A stretch of DNA of 44,415 nt from Neoroseomonas soli (GCF_018129065.1 NZ_JAAEDM010000037.1:1-44415); one strand, 5' to 3'; counted from the stretch's first letter, positions 19,002 through 27,266 are shown. Made by a program: numbers and translations. The notes: generated from the sequence alone by a model not told the origin.

Positions 19002-19863
19002 GCGCCGTCTCCCCCGCGAGCCAGGCCTCGCAGCAGCCCTTCGCCAGGTTGCGCACACGGCCGATATAGGCCGCGCGCTCCGTCACGCTGATCGCGCCGC
19101 GGGCGTCGAGCAGGTTGAAGCGGTGGCTCGCCTTGATGCACTGGTCATAGGCCGGCAGGGCGAGGCCGCGTTCCAGCAGCGCGGCGCATTCCTTCTCCGC
19201 GTCCTCGAAGTGGCGGAACAGCATCGCCACGTCGGCGTGCTCGAAATTATGGGCGGAGTATTCCTTCTCGGCGCGGAGGAAGACCTCGCCGTACTTCACG
19301 CCATCGTCGTTGAAGGCGAGGTCGTACACGTTCTCCACGCCCTGGATGTACATCGCGAGCCGTTCGAGGCCGTAGGTCAGTTCCGCGGAAGGCCTCTCGC
19401 AGGCGATGCCGCCGACCTGCTGGAAGTAGGTGAACTGCGTCACCTCCATCCCGTCGCACCAGACCTCCCAGCCCAGGCCCCAGGCGCCCAGCGTCGGGCT
19501 TTCCCAGTCGTCCTCGACGAAGCGGATGTCGTGCAGGGCGGGGTCGATGCCGAGCGCGCGGTAGGATTCGATCAGCAGCGCCTGCGGGTCGGCCGGGGAT
19601 GGCTTCAGGATCACCTGGTATTGGTAATAGTGCTGCAGCCGGTTCGGGTTTTCGCCGTAACGGCCGTCTGCCGGCCGGCGGGAGGGCTGCACATAGGCCG
19701 CCTTCCACGGCTTGGGACCCAGGGCGCGGAGCGTGGTGGCCGGATGGAAGGTGCCGGCGCCGACCTCCATGTCATAGGGCTGGAGAATCACGCATCCCTG
19801 CTCGGACCAGAAACGGTGCAGGCGCAGGATGATGTCCTGGAAGCTCGGGGGCTTCTGCGGCAT
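18994..19863 (-). CDS. glyQ: Glycyl-tRNA synthetase alpha subunit
   Basis: 289 residues from ATG 19863; codons upstream lack family similarity. This is the catalytic class II subunit of the bacterial alpha2beta2 enzyme. Seen are the start [33 protein letters not shown] near 20-40, [20 protein letters not shown] with the motif 2 Arg residues, and [21 protein letters not shown]. The C-terminus [12 protein letters not shown] is also typical. First gene of the operon with glyS and ppdK; a plausible promoter lies at 19904-19932. Confidence 0.97.
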   Translation of the reverse strand: MPQKPPSFQDIILRLHRFWSEQGCVILQPYDMEVGAGTFHPATTLRALGPKPWKAAYVQPSRRPADGRYGENPNRLQHYYQYQVILKPSPADPQALLIESYRALGIDPALHDIRFVEDDWESPTLGAWGLGWEVWCDGMEVTQFTYFQQVGGIACERPSAELTYGLERLAMYIQGVENVYDLAFNDDGVKYGEVFLRAEKEYSAHNFEHADVAMLFRHFEDAEKECAALLERGLALPAYDQCIKASHRFNLLDARGAISVTERAAYIGRVRNLAKGCCEAWLAGETARG

Positions 19864-19903
19864 GGGCGGTCCGGGGTCTGGCGCTTGTCTGTGTTGCAGC
19901 GCA

Positions 19904-19932
19904 CCTATACGGGCCAGACCCGGACCCGGCAA
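19904..19932 (-). promoter_or_regulatory. Candidate sigma-70 promoter for glyQ-glyS-ppdK
   Basis: On the minus strand TTGCCG (19932-19927) and TATAGG (19909-19904) are separated by exactly 17 bases, a good -35/-10 pair for a GC-rich genome. The predicted transcript would start near 19897 and have a leader of about 34 bases before the glyQ ATG. The -35 overlaps the ribosome-binding region of the divergent NTF2-like gene. Confidence 0.5.
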
Positions 19933-19942
19933 GGAAACCGCC

Positions 19943-20356
19943 TTGAATACCGCCGCAGACCTGATCCGCTCCTACCTCGATGCCTTCAACCGGGCGGACC
20001 GCCCCGCGATGCTGGCCCTGCTGACCGAGGACGTCGCCCACGACATCAATCAGGGCGGCCGCGAAACGGGCCGCGATGCCTTCGCCGCCTTCATGGCCCG
20101 GATGGATCGCTGCTACCGGGAACGCCTGGTGGACATCGTGGTGATGATGGAGACAGGCGGGTCCCGCGCCGCGGCGGAATTCGTGGTGGAAGGCGAATAC
20201 CTCGCCACCGACGAGGGCCTGCCGCCCGCGACCGGCCAGCGCTACCGGCTGCCGGCCGGCGCCTTCTACGAGATCCGCGGAGGGCGGATCGCCCGAGTGA
20301 CGATGTTCTACAATTTGCAGGATTGGGTCAGGCAGGTGGAAGGTCGGGGGGAGTGA
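19943..20356 (+). CDS. NTF2-like/SnoaL-like protein (ketosteroid isomerase-related)
   Basis: 137 residues from TTG 19943, with AAGGA about seven bases upstream. An in-frame ATG further up (19829) would overlap glyQ and adds non-conserved sequence, so TTG is preferred. The helix [30 protein letters not shown] is the typical opening of the NTF2-like cone fold; [19 protein letters not shown] and the later strands [10 protein letters not shown] and [17 protein letters not shown] follow the family plan. It may be an isomerase, hydrolase or binding protein. Its TGA forms the loop of the first hairpin of the downstream repeat. Confidence 0.82.
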   Translation: MNTAADLIRSYLDAFNRADRPAMLALLTEDVAHDINQGGRETGRDAFAAFMARMDRCYRERLVDIVVMMETGGSRAAAEFVVEGEYLATDEGLPPATGQRYRLPAGAFYEIRGGRIARVTMFYNLQDWVRQVEGRGE

Positions 20357-20468
20357 ACTCCCCCCGATCCCCCCTCCTTCTTTGAGTCCTTGGGAACTGA
20401 CTTCGGAAGTCAGTCTCCAAAAGACAAAGAAGGGAGGGGGTTCGGGGGAGGTTCATCTTCCCCCGACC
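20342..20468. repeat. Composite palindromic repeat, copy 1 (complete)
   Basis: A left hairpin TCGGGGGGAG/CTCCCCCCGA (20344-20367, loop TGAA) is followed by a long imperfect palindrome whose arms CCCCCCTCCTTCTTTG and CAAAGAAGGGAGGGGG flank a central hairpin ACTGACTTC-G-GAAGTCAGT (20396-20414), then a right hairpin around GTTCAT ending in CCCCGACC. The outermost GGTCGGGG and CCCCGACC also match. The element fills the gap from the NTF2-like gene to the M20 peptidase start. Related copies are at 32646 and 37234. Confidence 0.85.
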
Positions 20469-20485
20469 TTGTTCCACCGGACGCC

Positions 20486-21664
20486 ATGCAGACCCTGACC
20501 TCAGATGCCCTTCTCTCCACCGTCCGCGCCTGGGTGGACATCGAAAGCCCGACGCAGGACGCCGCCGGCGTCAACCGCGTGGCGGACCATGCGGAGGGCC
20601 TCCTGCGCGGCCTTGGCGCCACCATCGAGCGCACCCCGGGCCGGGACGGCTTCGGCGATATCCTGATCGGCCGCGTGCCGGGGGAGGAAGCCGGCCCCGG
20701 CCTGCTGCTGCTCGGCCACATGGACACGGTGCACCAGCGCGGAACCTTCGCGTATCGCGTCGAGGGCGGCCGCGCCTATGGCCCGGGCATCTACGACATG
20801 AAGGGGGGCAACGCGATCGCGCTCGCCGCGCTGCAGCACCTGCACGCGATGGGCCGCCGCCCGCGCCTTCCGGTCAGCGTGATGATGATCCCGGACGAGG
20901 AGGTGGGCAGCCCTTCCTCCCGCGCCGCCATCGAGGCCGAGGCGGCCAGGCACCGCGCGGCGCTGGTGGTCGAGCCGTCAGGCGAGGGCGGGAAGCTGAC
21001 CATCGCCCGCCACGGCATCGCGCGCTGGCACCTGCGCACGCTGGGCCGCCCCGCGCATGCCGGCGCCTACCACGCCGAAGGCCGCAGCGCGGTGCGGGAG
21101 ATGGCGCACCACATCCTGGCGCTCGAGGCGCTGACCGACCATCCGCGCAACTTCTACGTCAACATCGGCATCCTGCAGGGCGGCACGCATGAGAACATGG
21201 TGCCCGCCGAATGCCGCGCCATCTGTTACGCGCTGGTGCCGACGGCGGCCGAGCAGAAGGAACTGCGTGACGCCGTCCATGCCCTGCCGCAGCACGATCC
21301 GGACGTGCGTACCGAGGTGACCGAAGGCCTCGGCCGCCCGCCATTCTCCAAGACGTCGGCGATCCAGGCGCTCTACGACCACGCAGCGGCGCTGGCGCGC
21401 GAGATCGGCTTCGAGGTGGCCGGCGAGCGCGTCGCCGGCGGCGGCAGCGACGGCAACTTCACCGGCGCCCTGGGGGTGCCGACGCTGGACGGCCTCGGCG
21501 TCATCGGCGGCGGGCCGCATACGCTCGAGGAATTCCTCGACATCGACTGCCTGGTCCCGCGCACGCGGCTGCTGGCGCGGCTGTTCGAGACGCTGGGGCC
21601 GGGGACGGCCGGGGCTATAGGCCGAGCCGCGCCCAGGCCGCGCGTTCCTCGGCCGTGTGGCTAA
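20486..21664 (+). CDS. M20-family metallopeptidase (CPG2/ArgE-like)
   Basis: 392 residues from ATG 20486; the in-frame codons upstream cover the repeat and are not protein-like. Two-zinc peptidase motifs are complete: LLLLGHMDTVH (His78, Asp80), YGPGIYDMKGG (bridging Asp104) and MIPDEEVGS (Glu138 general base, Glu139 ligand), with a His ligand in the C-terminal GGGPHTLEEF. The dimerisation lid domain lies at about 180-290. The pattern resembles glutamate carboxypeptidase (CPG2) more than DapE. The last 16 codons overlap the convergent S49 peptidase gene by 50 bases. Confidence 0.92.
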   Translation: MQTLTSDALLSTVRAWVDIESPTQDAAGVNRVADHAEGLLRGLGATIERTPGRDGFGDILIGRVPGEEAGPGLLLLGHMDTVHQRGTFAYRVEGGRAYGPGIYDMKGGNAIALAALQHLHAMGRRPRLPVSVMMIPDEEVGSPSSRAAIEAEAARHRAALVVEPSGEGGKLTIARHGIARWHLRTLGRPAHAGAYHAEGRSAVREMAHHILALEALTDHPRNFYVNIGILQGGTHENMVPAECRAICYALVPTAAEQKELRDAVHALPQHDPDVRTEVTEGLGRPPFSKTSAIQALYDHAAALAREIGFEVAGERVAGGGSDGNFTGALGVPTLDGLGVIGGGPHTLEEFLDIDCLVPRTRLLARLFETLGPGTAGAIGRAAPRPRVPRPCG

Positions 21665-22430
21665 GGGCCTCGACACCCTCCCGCACGCCGGGGACCAGCC
21701 GCCAGGGGAAGGGCCGCTTCCGCGGGCCGAGGCGGAGGATCTTCACCTTCTCCCCGAAGCGGCGCTTCGCCTCGCCTTCCGCGTCGCCGAGCCGGTCGGC
21801 CAGGCCGAGTTCGACCGCCTCGCGCCCGGTCCAGAAGCGCCCGGTGAACAGCGCTTCCTGCGCCGCTTTCAGCCGATCCCCACGGCGGGCGCGGACCCAG
21901 GCCTTGAATTCCTCGTGCAGCTTGCCGAGCAGGTCCTCCAGCCGCGCGACATCCTGCTCGCGCTCCGGCCGGAAGGGATCGAGGAAGGATTTTTCCGCGC
22001 CCGCCGTGCGCAGCCGCCGCTCCACGCCGAGCCGGGCGATCGCCTGGTCGAAGCCGAATCCGGCGCTGATGACCCCGATGGAACCGAGGATCGAGGCCGG
22101 TTCGGCCACGATCTCCTCCGCCGCGCAGGCGATCCAGTAGCCGCCGGAGGCCGCGGCATCCTCGACCACCGCGATGGCCGGAACCTTCTTCTCATCCGAC
22201 AGGCGACGGATGCGCTGGGCGATCAGGGAGGACTGCACCGGCGACCCACCCGGCGAATTCACCACCAGCATCACCGCCGCGAGCCGCTTGATCCCGAAGG
22301 CCCGGTCCAGCAGCGGCCCGGTCGCGGCGGCGTTCAGCCCGCCCGACAGCGGGTCGGGCCGGGCGGCGATGAGGCCGGAGAGGCGCACCAGCGCCACGCG
22401 CGGCGCGCGGTCGAAGAGGAAGAATGCCAT
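21615..22430 (-). CDS. S49-family serine peptidase (SppA/SohB-like)
   Basis: 271 residues. A Ser-Lys dyad of the signal peptide peptidase type is visible: Ser95 in DAAASGGYW and Lys147 in TAGAEKSFLDPF; LVVNSPGGSP at 55-64 is the oxyanion-hole strand and GSIGV at 116-120 the strand after the serine. There is only a weak hydrophobic N-terminus, so it may be cytoplasmic or peripherally bound, unlike E. coli SohB with its anchor. It probably degrades cleaved signal peptides or membrane protein fragments. Divergent from the monooxygenase gene with 76 bases between starts. Confidence 0.9.
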   Translation of the reverse strand: MAFFLFDRAPRVALVRLSGLIAARPDPLSGGLNAAATGPLLDRAFGIKRLAAVMLVVNSPGGSPVQSSLIAQRIRRLSDEKKVPAIAVVEDAAASGGYWIACAAEEIVAEPASILGSIGVISAGFGFDQAIARLGVERRLRTAGAEKSFLDPFRPEREQDVARLEDLLGKLHEEFKAWVRARRGDRLKAAQEALFTGRFWTGREAVELGLADRLGDAEGEAKRRFGEKVKILRLGPRKRPFPWRLVPGVREGVEALSHTAEERAAWARLGL

Positions 22431-22506
22431 GGACCATAAATGCCGTGCCGCGCCCCGGCATCAAGTCGCCTTGCCGGGGGCCGCCACCCGCGCTGCAATC
22501 CCCGCC

Positions 22507-23703
22507 ATGACCCCTGACCGCGTCCTGATTGCCGGCGCCGGGCCCGCCGGGCTGGTTGCCGCCGCCGCCCTCGCCGAGGAAGGCATTCCCGTCCTGATCG
22601 TCGAGCAGGCGCGGGACCTGCCGGATGATTTGCGCGCCTCCACCTTCCACCCGCCGACGCTCGACATGCTCGACCGCTTCGGCGTGACCGGGGCGATGAT
22701 CGAGCAGGGGCTCATCTGCCCGACCTGGCAGTTCCGCGACCGGCACGCGGGCGTCATCGCCACCTTCGACCTCGGCCACCTGAAGGACGACACGCGCCAC
22801 CCCTACCGGCTGCAATGCGAGCAGTGGCGGCTGACGCGCATGCTGCGCGACCGGCTGGCGGCGAACCCGGACGTGGTCTTCCTCTACGACGCGCGCGCGG
22901 TCGAGGTGGCGCAGGATACGGACGGCGTGACGCTGACCGTCGAGCGCCCCGACGGCTCGTGCGAGCCGCTGCGCGGCCGCTACCTGATCGGCGCCGACGG
23001 CGCGTCGTCCGTGGTGCGCAAGTCGCTCGGCGTCGGCTTCGACGGGATGACCATCCCGGAGATATTCCTGACGCTCTCCACCACCTTCCCCTTCCATGAG
23101 GCGATCGCGGACCTCACGAACATCGCCTACATCTCCGACCCGGAGGAATGGTTCGTGCTGCTGCGCACGGCCTCGCTCTGGCGCGTGCTCTTCCCGACCG
23201 ATCCGGGCGAGTCGGAGGAGACGATGCTCGACCCCGCGCGCATCGAGCGGCGCCTGCAATCAGTGGTGCCCAACCCGGCAGGCTACGAGGTGCGCCACCG
23301 CACTGCCTACCGCGTGCACGAGCGCGTCGCCGACACCTATGCGAAGGGCCGCTGCTTCCTCGCGGGCGATGCGGCGCACATCAACAACCCGCTCGGCGGC
23401 ATGGGCATGAACGGCGGCGTGCACGACGCCTTCAACCTGGCGGAGAAGCTGGCGCAGGTCTGGCGCGGCGCCGACCCCGCGCTGATGGAACGCTATTCCC
23501 GCCAGCGCAGGAAAGTGGCGCTGGAGACGGTGCAGGCCACCGCGCTGCGGAACCGTCAGATCCTGAACCAGCGCGATCCCGGGATCCGCCGCGCCTACCA
23601 TGACGACCTTCGCGCGACCGCCGCCGATCCTGCGAAGCACCGCGCATTCCTGCTGCGCAGCTCGATGATCCAGTCCCTGCGCGATCTGGAGGCGGTGGCG
23701 TGA
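22507..23703 (+). CDS. FAD-dependent aromatic-ring-type monooxygenase
   Basis: 398 residues from ATG 22507. GAGPAG at 10-15 binds the FAD ADP moiety, with the acidic end of strand 2 in VLIVEQA; DGASSVVRKSLG at about 160-171 is the DG motif for NAD(P)H and FAD; CFLAGDAAHINNPLGGMGMNGG at about 283-304 is the GD motif of class A flavoprotein hydroxylases. LQCEQWRLTRML after residue 100 is typical of MhpA/PHBH-like enzymes. It presumably hydroxylates an aromatic or heteroaromatic compound with NAD(P)H and oxygen; the substrate is not evident. Confidence 0.92.
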   Translation: MTPDRVLIAGAGPAGLVAAAALAEEGIPVLIVEQARDLPDDLRASTFHPPTLDMLDRFGVTGAMIEQGLICPTWQFRDRHAGVIATFDLGHLKDDTRHPYRLQCEQWRLTRMLRDRLAANPDVVFLYDARAVEVAQDTDGVTLTVERPDGSCEPLRGRYLIGADGASSVVRKSLGVGFDGMTIPEIFLTLSTTFPFHEAIADLTNIAYISDPEEWFVLLRTASLWRVLFPTDPGESEETMLDPARIERRLQSVVPNPAGYEVRHRTAYRVHERVADTYAKGRCFLAGDAAHINNPLGGMGMNGGVHDAFNLAEKLAQVWRGADPALMERYSRQRRKVALETVQATALRNRQILNQRDPGIRRAYHDDLRATAADPAKHRAFLLRSSMIQSLRDLEAVA

Positions 23704-23724
23704 CCACACGCGGCCGGCCTGGGC

Positions 23725-24351
23725 CTACTGCGTGACCCGCAGGACAATGCCGGCGAAGTTGTAGTCCACGGCGCCGATCGTCTGCGTCGTGCCGAAGGGC
23801 GCGTTCATCCACGCGACCAGGCCCGGCAACGTGTCCTCGCTGCCGCCGTCGGGGTTCATGACGCTGATGCTCCCGTTCCAGCGGCGCGCCAGGACCCAGT
23901 GCGTCAGGCCATTGGGCAGCACCACCACGAGCATGAGGCGCGCGTCGCCGTCGAAATCCGCCTCGGTGAACGGGTCCGTCGCCGCCCGCCGGTCGCGCGG
24001 AAGGCCCTGCACGTCGGATTTGTAGGCGAGGTAGGCGTTGTCGAAGTCGCTGGACAGCGCGCGCAGCCCGGACTTTCCCGTCTTCGAACGATCCTCGATG
24101 AGCGCCGCCTTCAGTTTGAAGTCGCCCGAGAGGATGCCGACGATCTTGGACACTTCGGACTCGTCGTTCTGGCCGCGCCAGATGCGCTGGTAGACATCCT
24201 TCGCATCGGAATCGTTCGGCTGGCCGGCATAGGTCCCGAACTCCGCGGCGGAACACAGGATGCACGACGCCCCGCAGGCCTTGTCGCCGTTGATGCCGAG
24301 ATTCTGCTGGGTCTGGGTGATCCCGTTCTGGTCGTGCTGGAACAGCGGCAT
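23725..24351 (-). CDS. Unknown protein, possible papain/C39-like cysteine peptidase fold
   Basis: 208 residues. No family recognised. Three features suggest a papain-like fold: GDKACGASCILC with Cys26/Cys30 at the start of a helix, LTHWVLARRW with His151 in a strand, and SVMNPDGG with Asn166/Asp168 two strands later, the order and spacing expected for Cys-His-Asn/Asp. A Gln-rich stretch before the Cys (ITQTQQNLG) could supply an oxyanion-hole Gln. No signal peptide. Fewer Ala/Arg and more Asp/Ser than its neighbours, suggesting later acquisition. Divergent from the isochorismatase gene across a region with a strong inverted repeat. A bacteriocin- or effector-like role is possible but unsupported. 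Confidence 0.6.
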   Translation of the reverse strand: MPLFQHDQNGITQTQQNLGINGDKACGASCILCSAAEFGTYAGQPNDSDAKDVYQRIWRGQNDESEVSKIVGILSGDFKLKAALIEDRSKTGKSGLRALSSDFDNAYLAYKSDVQGLPRDRRAATDPFTEADFDGDARLMLVVVLPNGLTHWVLARRWNGSISVMNPDGGSEDTLPGLVAWMNAPFGTTQTIGAVDYNFAGIVLRVTQ

Positions 24352-24430
24352 GAGAGTCCCTCCACCGAGCCGGTGCCTTGCCTATGGTTCGCGGGAGGCA
24401 CGAATTCTGTATTGCGGGCCGGGGAGGATC

Positions 24431-24450
24431 TCGTAACATTTACGTTACGA
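24431..24450. promoter_or_regulatory. Perfect 7-bp inverted repeat, candidate operator
   Basis: TCGTAAC (24431-24437) and GTTACGA (24444-24450) are separated by ATTTAC, a 20-base dyad of the size bound by TetR- or GntR-type dimers. It lies in an AT-richer pocket between two divergent genes (starts at 24351 and 24566), where it could control both. No regulator gene is adjacent. Confidence 0.55.
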
Positions 24451-24565
24451 TCAGCGTTGCGCGGCGCGACGGTATCTCGCGGAGGCGGCTTGCGACGGGC
24501 CGCCGCCCCGCCGATGCTTCACGGCACGGACGTCAGCCCCCAGCCATGCCGCCAGGAGACCCCGC

Positions 24566-25198
24566 ATGAGCGGACACCCCGAAGCCGACATCTATCATCG
24601 CCAGGGGATGGGGAACCTGTCGGGCATTGGCGACAGGCCGGCCCTCGTCATCGTCGATTTCGTGGTGGGCTTCAGCGACCCGGCGCATTTCGGCGGCGGG
24701 AACATCGGCCCGGCGATCGAGGAGACGGTCAGGCTGCTCGCCTTCGCCCGCCGTCAGCATTGGTCGGTCGCGCATACCCGCGTGGTCTATGCCGAGGACG
24801 GTTCCGACGCTGGCGTCTTCACCATGAAGGCGCCGAGCCTGCGCAAGCTGACCGAGACGAGCCCGCTGTCGCAGATCGTGCCGCAACTCGCGCCGCTGCC
24901 GGGCGAACTGGTCGTGCGCAAGCAGGGCGCCTCGGCCTTCTTCGACACCAACCTGGCGGGCTGGCTCGTCTTCCGCCGCGCGGACACGCTCGCGGTGGCG
25001 GGCTGCACGACATCGGGCTGCGTGCGCGCGACGGTGGTGGATTCCATGCAGCACAATCTCCGCACCGTCTGCGTGACGGACTGCGTCGGCGACCGCGCCA
25101 TCGCGCCGCACGAGGCCAACCTCTTCGACATTGGCCAGAAGTATGCGGACCTGATGACGCGGGCGGAACTCGAAGCGGTCTGGATGTCGCGGCTGTGA
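24566..25198 (+). CDS. Isochorismatase-fold amidohydrolase (N-carbamoylsarcosine/maleamate amidase-like)
   Basis: 210 residues, ATG 24566 with GGAG seven bases upstream. The cysteine hydrolase triad is clear: Asp31 in ALVIVDFVVGF, Lys119 in VVRKQGASAFF and Cys152 in CTTSGCVRATVVDS; the cis-peptide AGCTTSGC loop is also present. VRKQGASAFFDTNL and the HEANLFDI near the end are typical of N-carbamoylsarcosine amidase, maleamate amidase (NicF) and related ring-catabolism enzymes, which hydrolyse an amide or carbamoyl group. Its TGA overlaps the GTG start of the next gene. Confidence 0.92.
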   Translation: MSGHPEADIYHRQGMGNLSGIGDRPALVIVDFVVGFSDPAHFGGGNIGPAIEETVRLLAFARRQHWSVAHTRVVYAEDGSDAGVFTMKAPSLRKLTETSPLSQIVPQLAPLPGELVVRKQGASAFFDTNLAGWLVFRRADTLAVAGCTTSGCVRATVVDSMQHNLRTVCVTDCVGDRAIAPHEANLFDIGQKYADLMTRAELEAVWMSRL

Positions 25199-25974
25199 GC
25201 CTGCCCGAGATCCGCGAGGCCGAGGCCTCGCCCGAGGTTGCCACGGTCTATGCCGGGCTGCGCGCCGGCGTGGGCGTGGCGCAGGTGAACCTGATCTGGC
25301 GCCATGCCGCGGCGTTGCCTGGCGTGCTGGACTGGCTCTGGTCGCAGGTGCGGCCGGCCTTGGAAAGCGGCGCCGCTGCGGGCGCGCGGGACCGCATCGC
25401 CGCGCACGTGCCGCTGCCGGCGATGCCGCGTGCGGATGCGCCGCCGGATGTCGCCGCGCTGGTCGAGACCTACAACCGCGGCAACCTGACGAACCTCGCG
25501 GTGCTGACGGCGGTGCGGCTGCGCGCGGCCGGCGTCGTGCCGGGCGTGGCGGGCGCCGCGGCGGAGGTCGGGACGATGCTGCCCGAGCCACCGCCGCTGC
25601 CGCGCCTCGCGGAATTGCCCGCGCCGCTCGCCGATGCGGTGCGCTCGCTGGCGGCGCGGCACGGGCTGTCGGATGCCTCGGTGGTGCCGAGCCTCTATTT
25701 GCATCTCGCGCAGTGGCCCGTGGTGCTTGGCGCCCTGCCGGCGCTGCTCGCACCGCTGTTCGCGGGCGGGGGCCTCGTCACCGCGCGCGATGCCGCCGTG
25801 GCCGCCGCCGAGGCCGAGGCACCCGGTCTGATCGCCGCGCTTGGCGCCGCGCCGCCGGCGCCGGAAGCGCTCGCCGTCTTCCTGCCGACGCTGGCGCTGT
25901 TCACCCGCGAGGTCATCCCCGGCATGGTCCCGGTCGGCCTCGCCCTGCGGCGGGCCTTCGCCGGAGGGCGATGA
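25195..25974 (+). CDS. DehI-family (2-haloacid dehalogenase type I-like) protein
   Basis: 259 residues from GTG 25195, whose GTGA overlaps the isochorismatase stop. The all-helical protein starts PEIREAEASPEVATVYAGLR and continues AQVNLIWRHAAALPGVLDWLW, a pattern of the DehI-like halocarboxylic acid dehalogenase family, which consists of two similar helical halves; a second related helix pattern (VVPSLYLHLAQWPVVLGAL) occurs at about 166-184. Known DehI enzymes remove halide from 2-haloacids, but many family members are uncharacterised and this one may do another reaction. Translational coupling suggests one pathway with the amidohydrolase. Confidence 0.78.
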   Translation: MSLPEIREAEASPEVATVYAGLRAGVGVAQVNLIWRHAAALPGVLDWLWSQVRPALESGAAAGARDRIAAHVPLPAMPRADAPPDVAALVETYNRGNLTNLAVLTAVRLRAAGVVPGVAGAAAEVGTMLPEPPPLPRLAELPAPLADAVRSLAARHGLSDASVVPSLYLHLAQWPVVLGALPALLAPLFAGGGLVTARDAAVAAAEAEAPGLIAALGAAPPAPEALAVFLPTLALFTREVIPGMVPVGLALRRAFAGGR

Positions 25975-26170
25975 CGGCCGCGAGAAACGCCGGAGCCGGC
26001 AGGGCGTCCCTGCATCCGGCACGCGAGTCGCTGCCATGCATCCGGACCCCGCGCGCTCCGCACCGCGGGCCGGGCGCGGCACCGCGATTCGCATCTCCTG
26101 CTGCGCGTCGCCGAAGCGCATCAGGAAGGCGCAGCCGCGGCGACGGAAGCCGCGGTGCGGACAGCGGGGG

Positions 26171-27142
26171 CTACTGAAGCCTCGCTCCGGTGGCGCGGAT
26201 GATGGCGCCGACCCGCTCGCTTTCCTCGCTCATGAAGCGCGCGAAATCGGCGCGCCGCATGACCCGCGGGATGGATCCGCCGGCGCCGATCCGGTCGCGC
26301 AGCGCCGGTTCATCGAGGCAGGCGGCCAGCACCTCGTCCAGCCGCGCGAGGATCGGTTCCGGCACGCCCGCCGGCGTCACCAGGCCGAACCAGCCCGTGG
26401 TGGTCACGTCCACGCCCTGCTCGCGCATGGTCGGCAGATCCGGGAAGGCGGGCACCCGATCCGGTCCGCTGACGGCGATCGGCCGCATGCGCCCGCCCTG
26501 CGCCATCGCCGCGACGGCGGAGATCGACTGGAACAGCACGTCGAGCCGGCCCTCGATCAGGTCCGTGTTCATCTGGCCGGCCTGGTTGTAGGGCGCGTGG
26601 ATGATCTCGATGCCGGTGATCCGGCCGAACTGCGCGGCGGCGAGGTGCTGCGACGATCCGATGCCCACCGAGCCGAAGTTCAGCGGCCGCCCGAGCGCCT
26701 TCGCCCAGGCGATGAAGTCCTGCAGCGTCCGCGGCGGGTTCTGCGGCGGCACGACGACGATGTTCGGCACCAGCGCGATCAGCCCGACGGCGGCGAAGTC
26801 CTTCTCTGCATCGAAGGGCATGTTGGCGTAGAGCCACCTGTTCGCGGCGTTGGAGGCGATGGAGGCGAGCCCCACCGTGTAGCCGTCCGGCGCGCTGCGC
26901 GCGACCGCGGTCATGCCGATATTGGTGCCCGCACCCGGCCGGTTCTCGACCACCACGGGCTGGCCGATGCGCGCGGAGACGCGGTCGGCGACCAGGCGGG
27001 ACAGCACGTCCCCCGCGCCGCCCGCCGGGCCGGGGTTGATCCATCGCACCGGCCGGTCGGGCCAGGCCGGTTGCGCGCGCGCGACGGCCGGCAGGGCCAG
27101 CACGGGCGCGCCAAGCAGCGCGCGGCGGAGCACACCGTTCAT
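26171..27142 (-). CDS. Bug-family tripartite tricarboxylate transporter solute-binding protein
   Basis: 323 residues from ATG 27142, with GGAGAAGG about seven bases upstream (ATG 27148 lies too close to it). The signal has an RR pair and a hydrophobic core ending ALPAVARAQP, possibly Tat-exported. The mature protein has WPDRPVRWINPGPAGGAGDVLSR, ENRPGAGTNIG, and IGSSQHLAA, the usual Bug/TctC signature regions for binding carboxylates in the periplasm. No TctA/TctB membrane genes are nearby, as is common for this family in beta- and alphaproteobacteria. Divergent from the maleate isomerase-like gene. Confidence 0.93.
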   Translation of the reverse strand: MNGVLRRALLGAPVLALPAVARAQPAWPDRPVRWINPGPAGGAGDVLSRLVADRVSARIGQPVVVENRPGAGTNIGMTAVARSAPDGYTVGLASIASNAANRWLYANMPFDAEKDFAAVGLIALVPNIVVVPPQNPPRTLQDFIAWAKALGRPLNFGSVGIGSSQHLAAAQFGRITGIEIIHAPYNQAGQMNTDLIEGRLDVLFQSISAVAAMAQGGRMRPIAVSGPDRVPAFPDLPTMREQGVDVTTTGWFGLVTPAGVPEPILARLDEVLAACLDEPALRDRIGAGGSIPRVMRRADFARFMSEESERVGAIIRATGARLQ

Positions 27143-27266
27143 CCCCATCCTTCTCCGGCGTGAAGCGCAACGAGTGTTCCGCGTGAGCGAAACGATGGCA
27201 AGGGCTGGCGCGGCGGCGCGCCTGTGGCAGGCTGCGCCCGCCGGTATCGACGCAGGGAGGTCCGCG

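Noticed and set aside
22435..22464. Leaderless promoter for the S49 peptidase (TTGATG, 18 bases, TTTATG on the minus strand)
   Set aside because: The -10 matches at only three of six positions, too weak to list without start-site data.
23725..24351. Assignment of the unknown protein as an effector or bacteriocin
   Set aside because: No secretion signal, immunity gene or secretion-system neighbour; kept as unknown.
25975..26170. Short ORF on either strand between the DehI-like gene and the Bug gene
   Set aside because: Arg/Pro-rich translations without motif, no ribosome-binding site; treated as intergenic.
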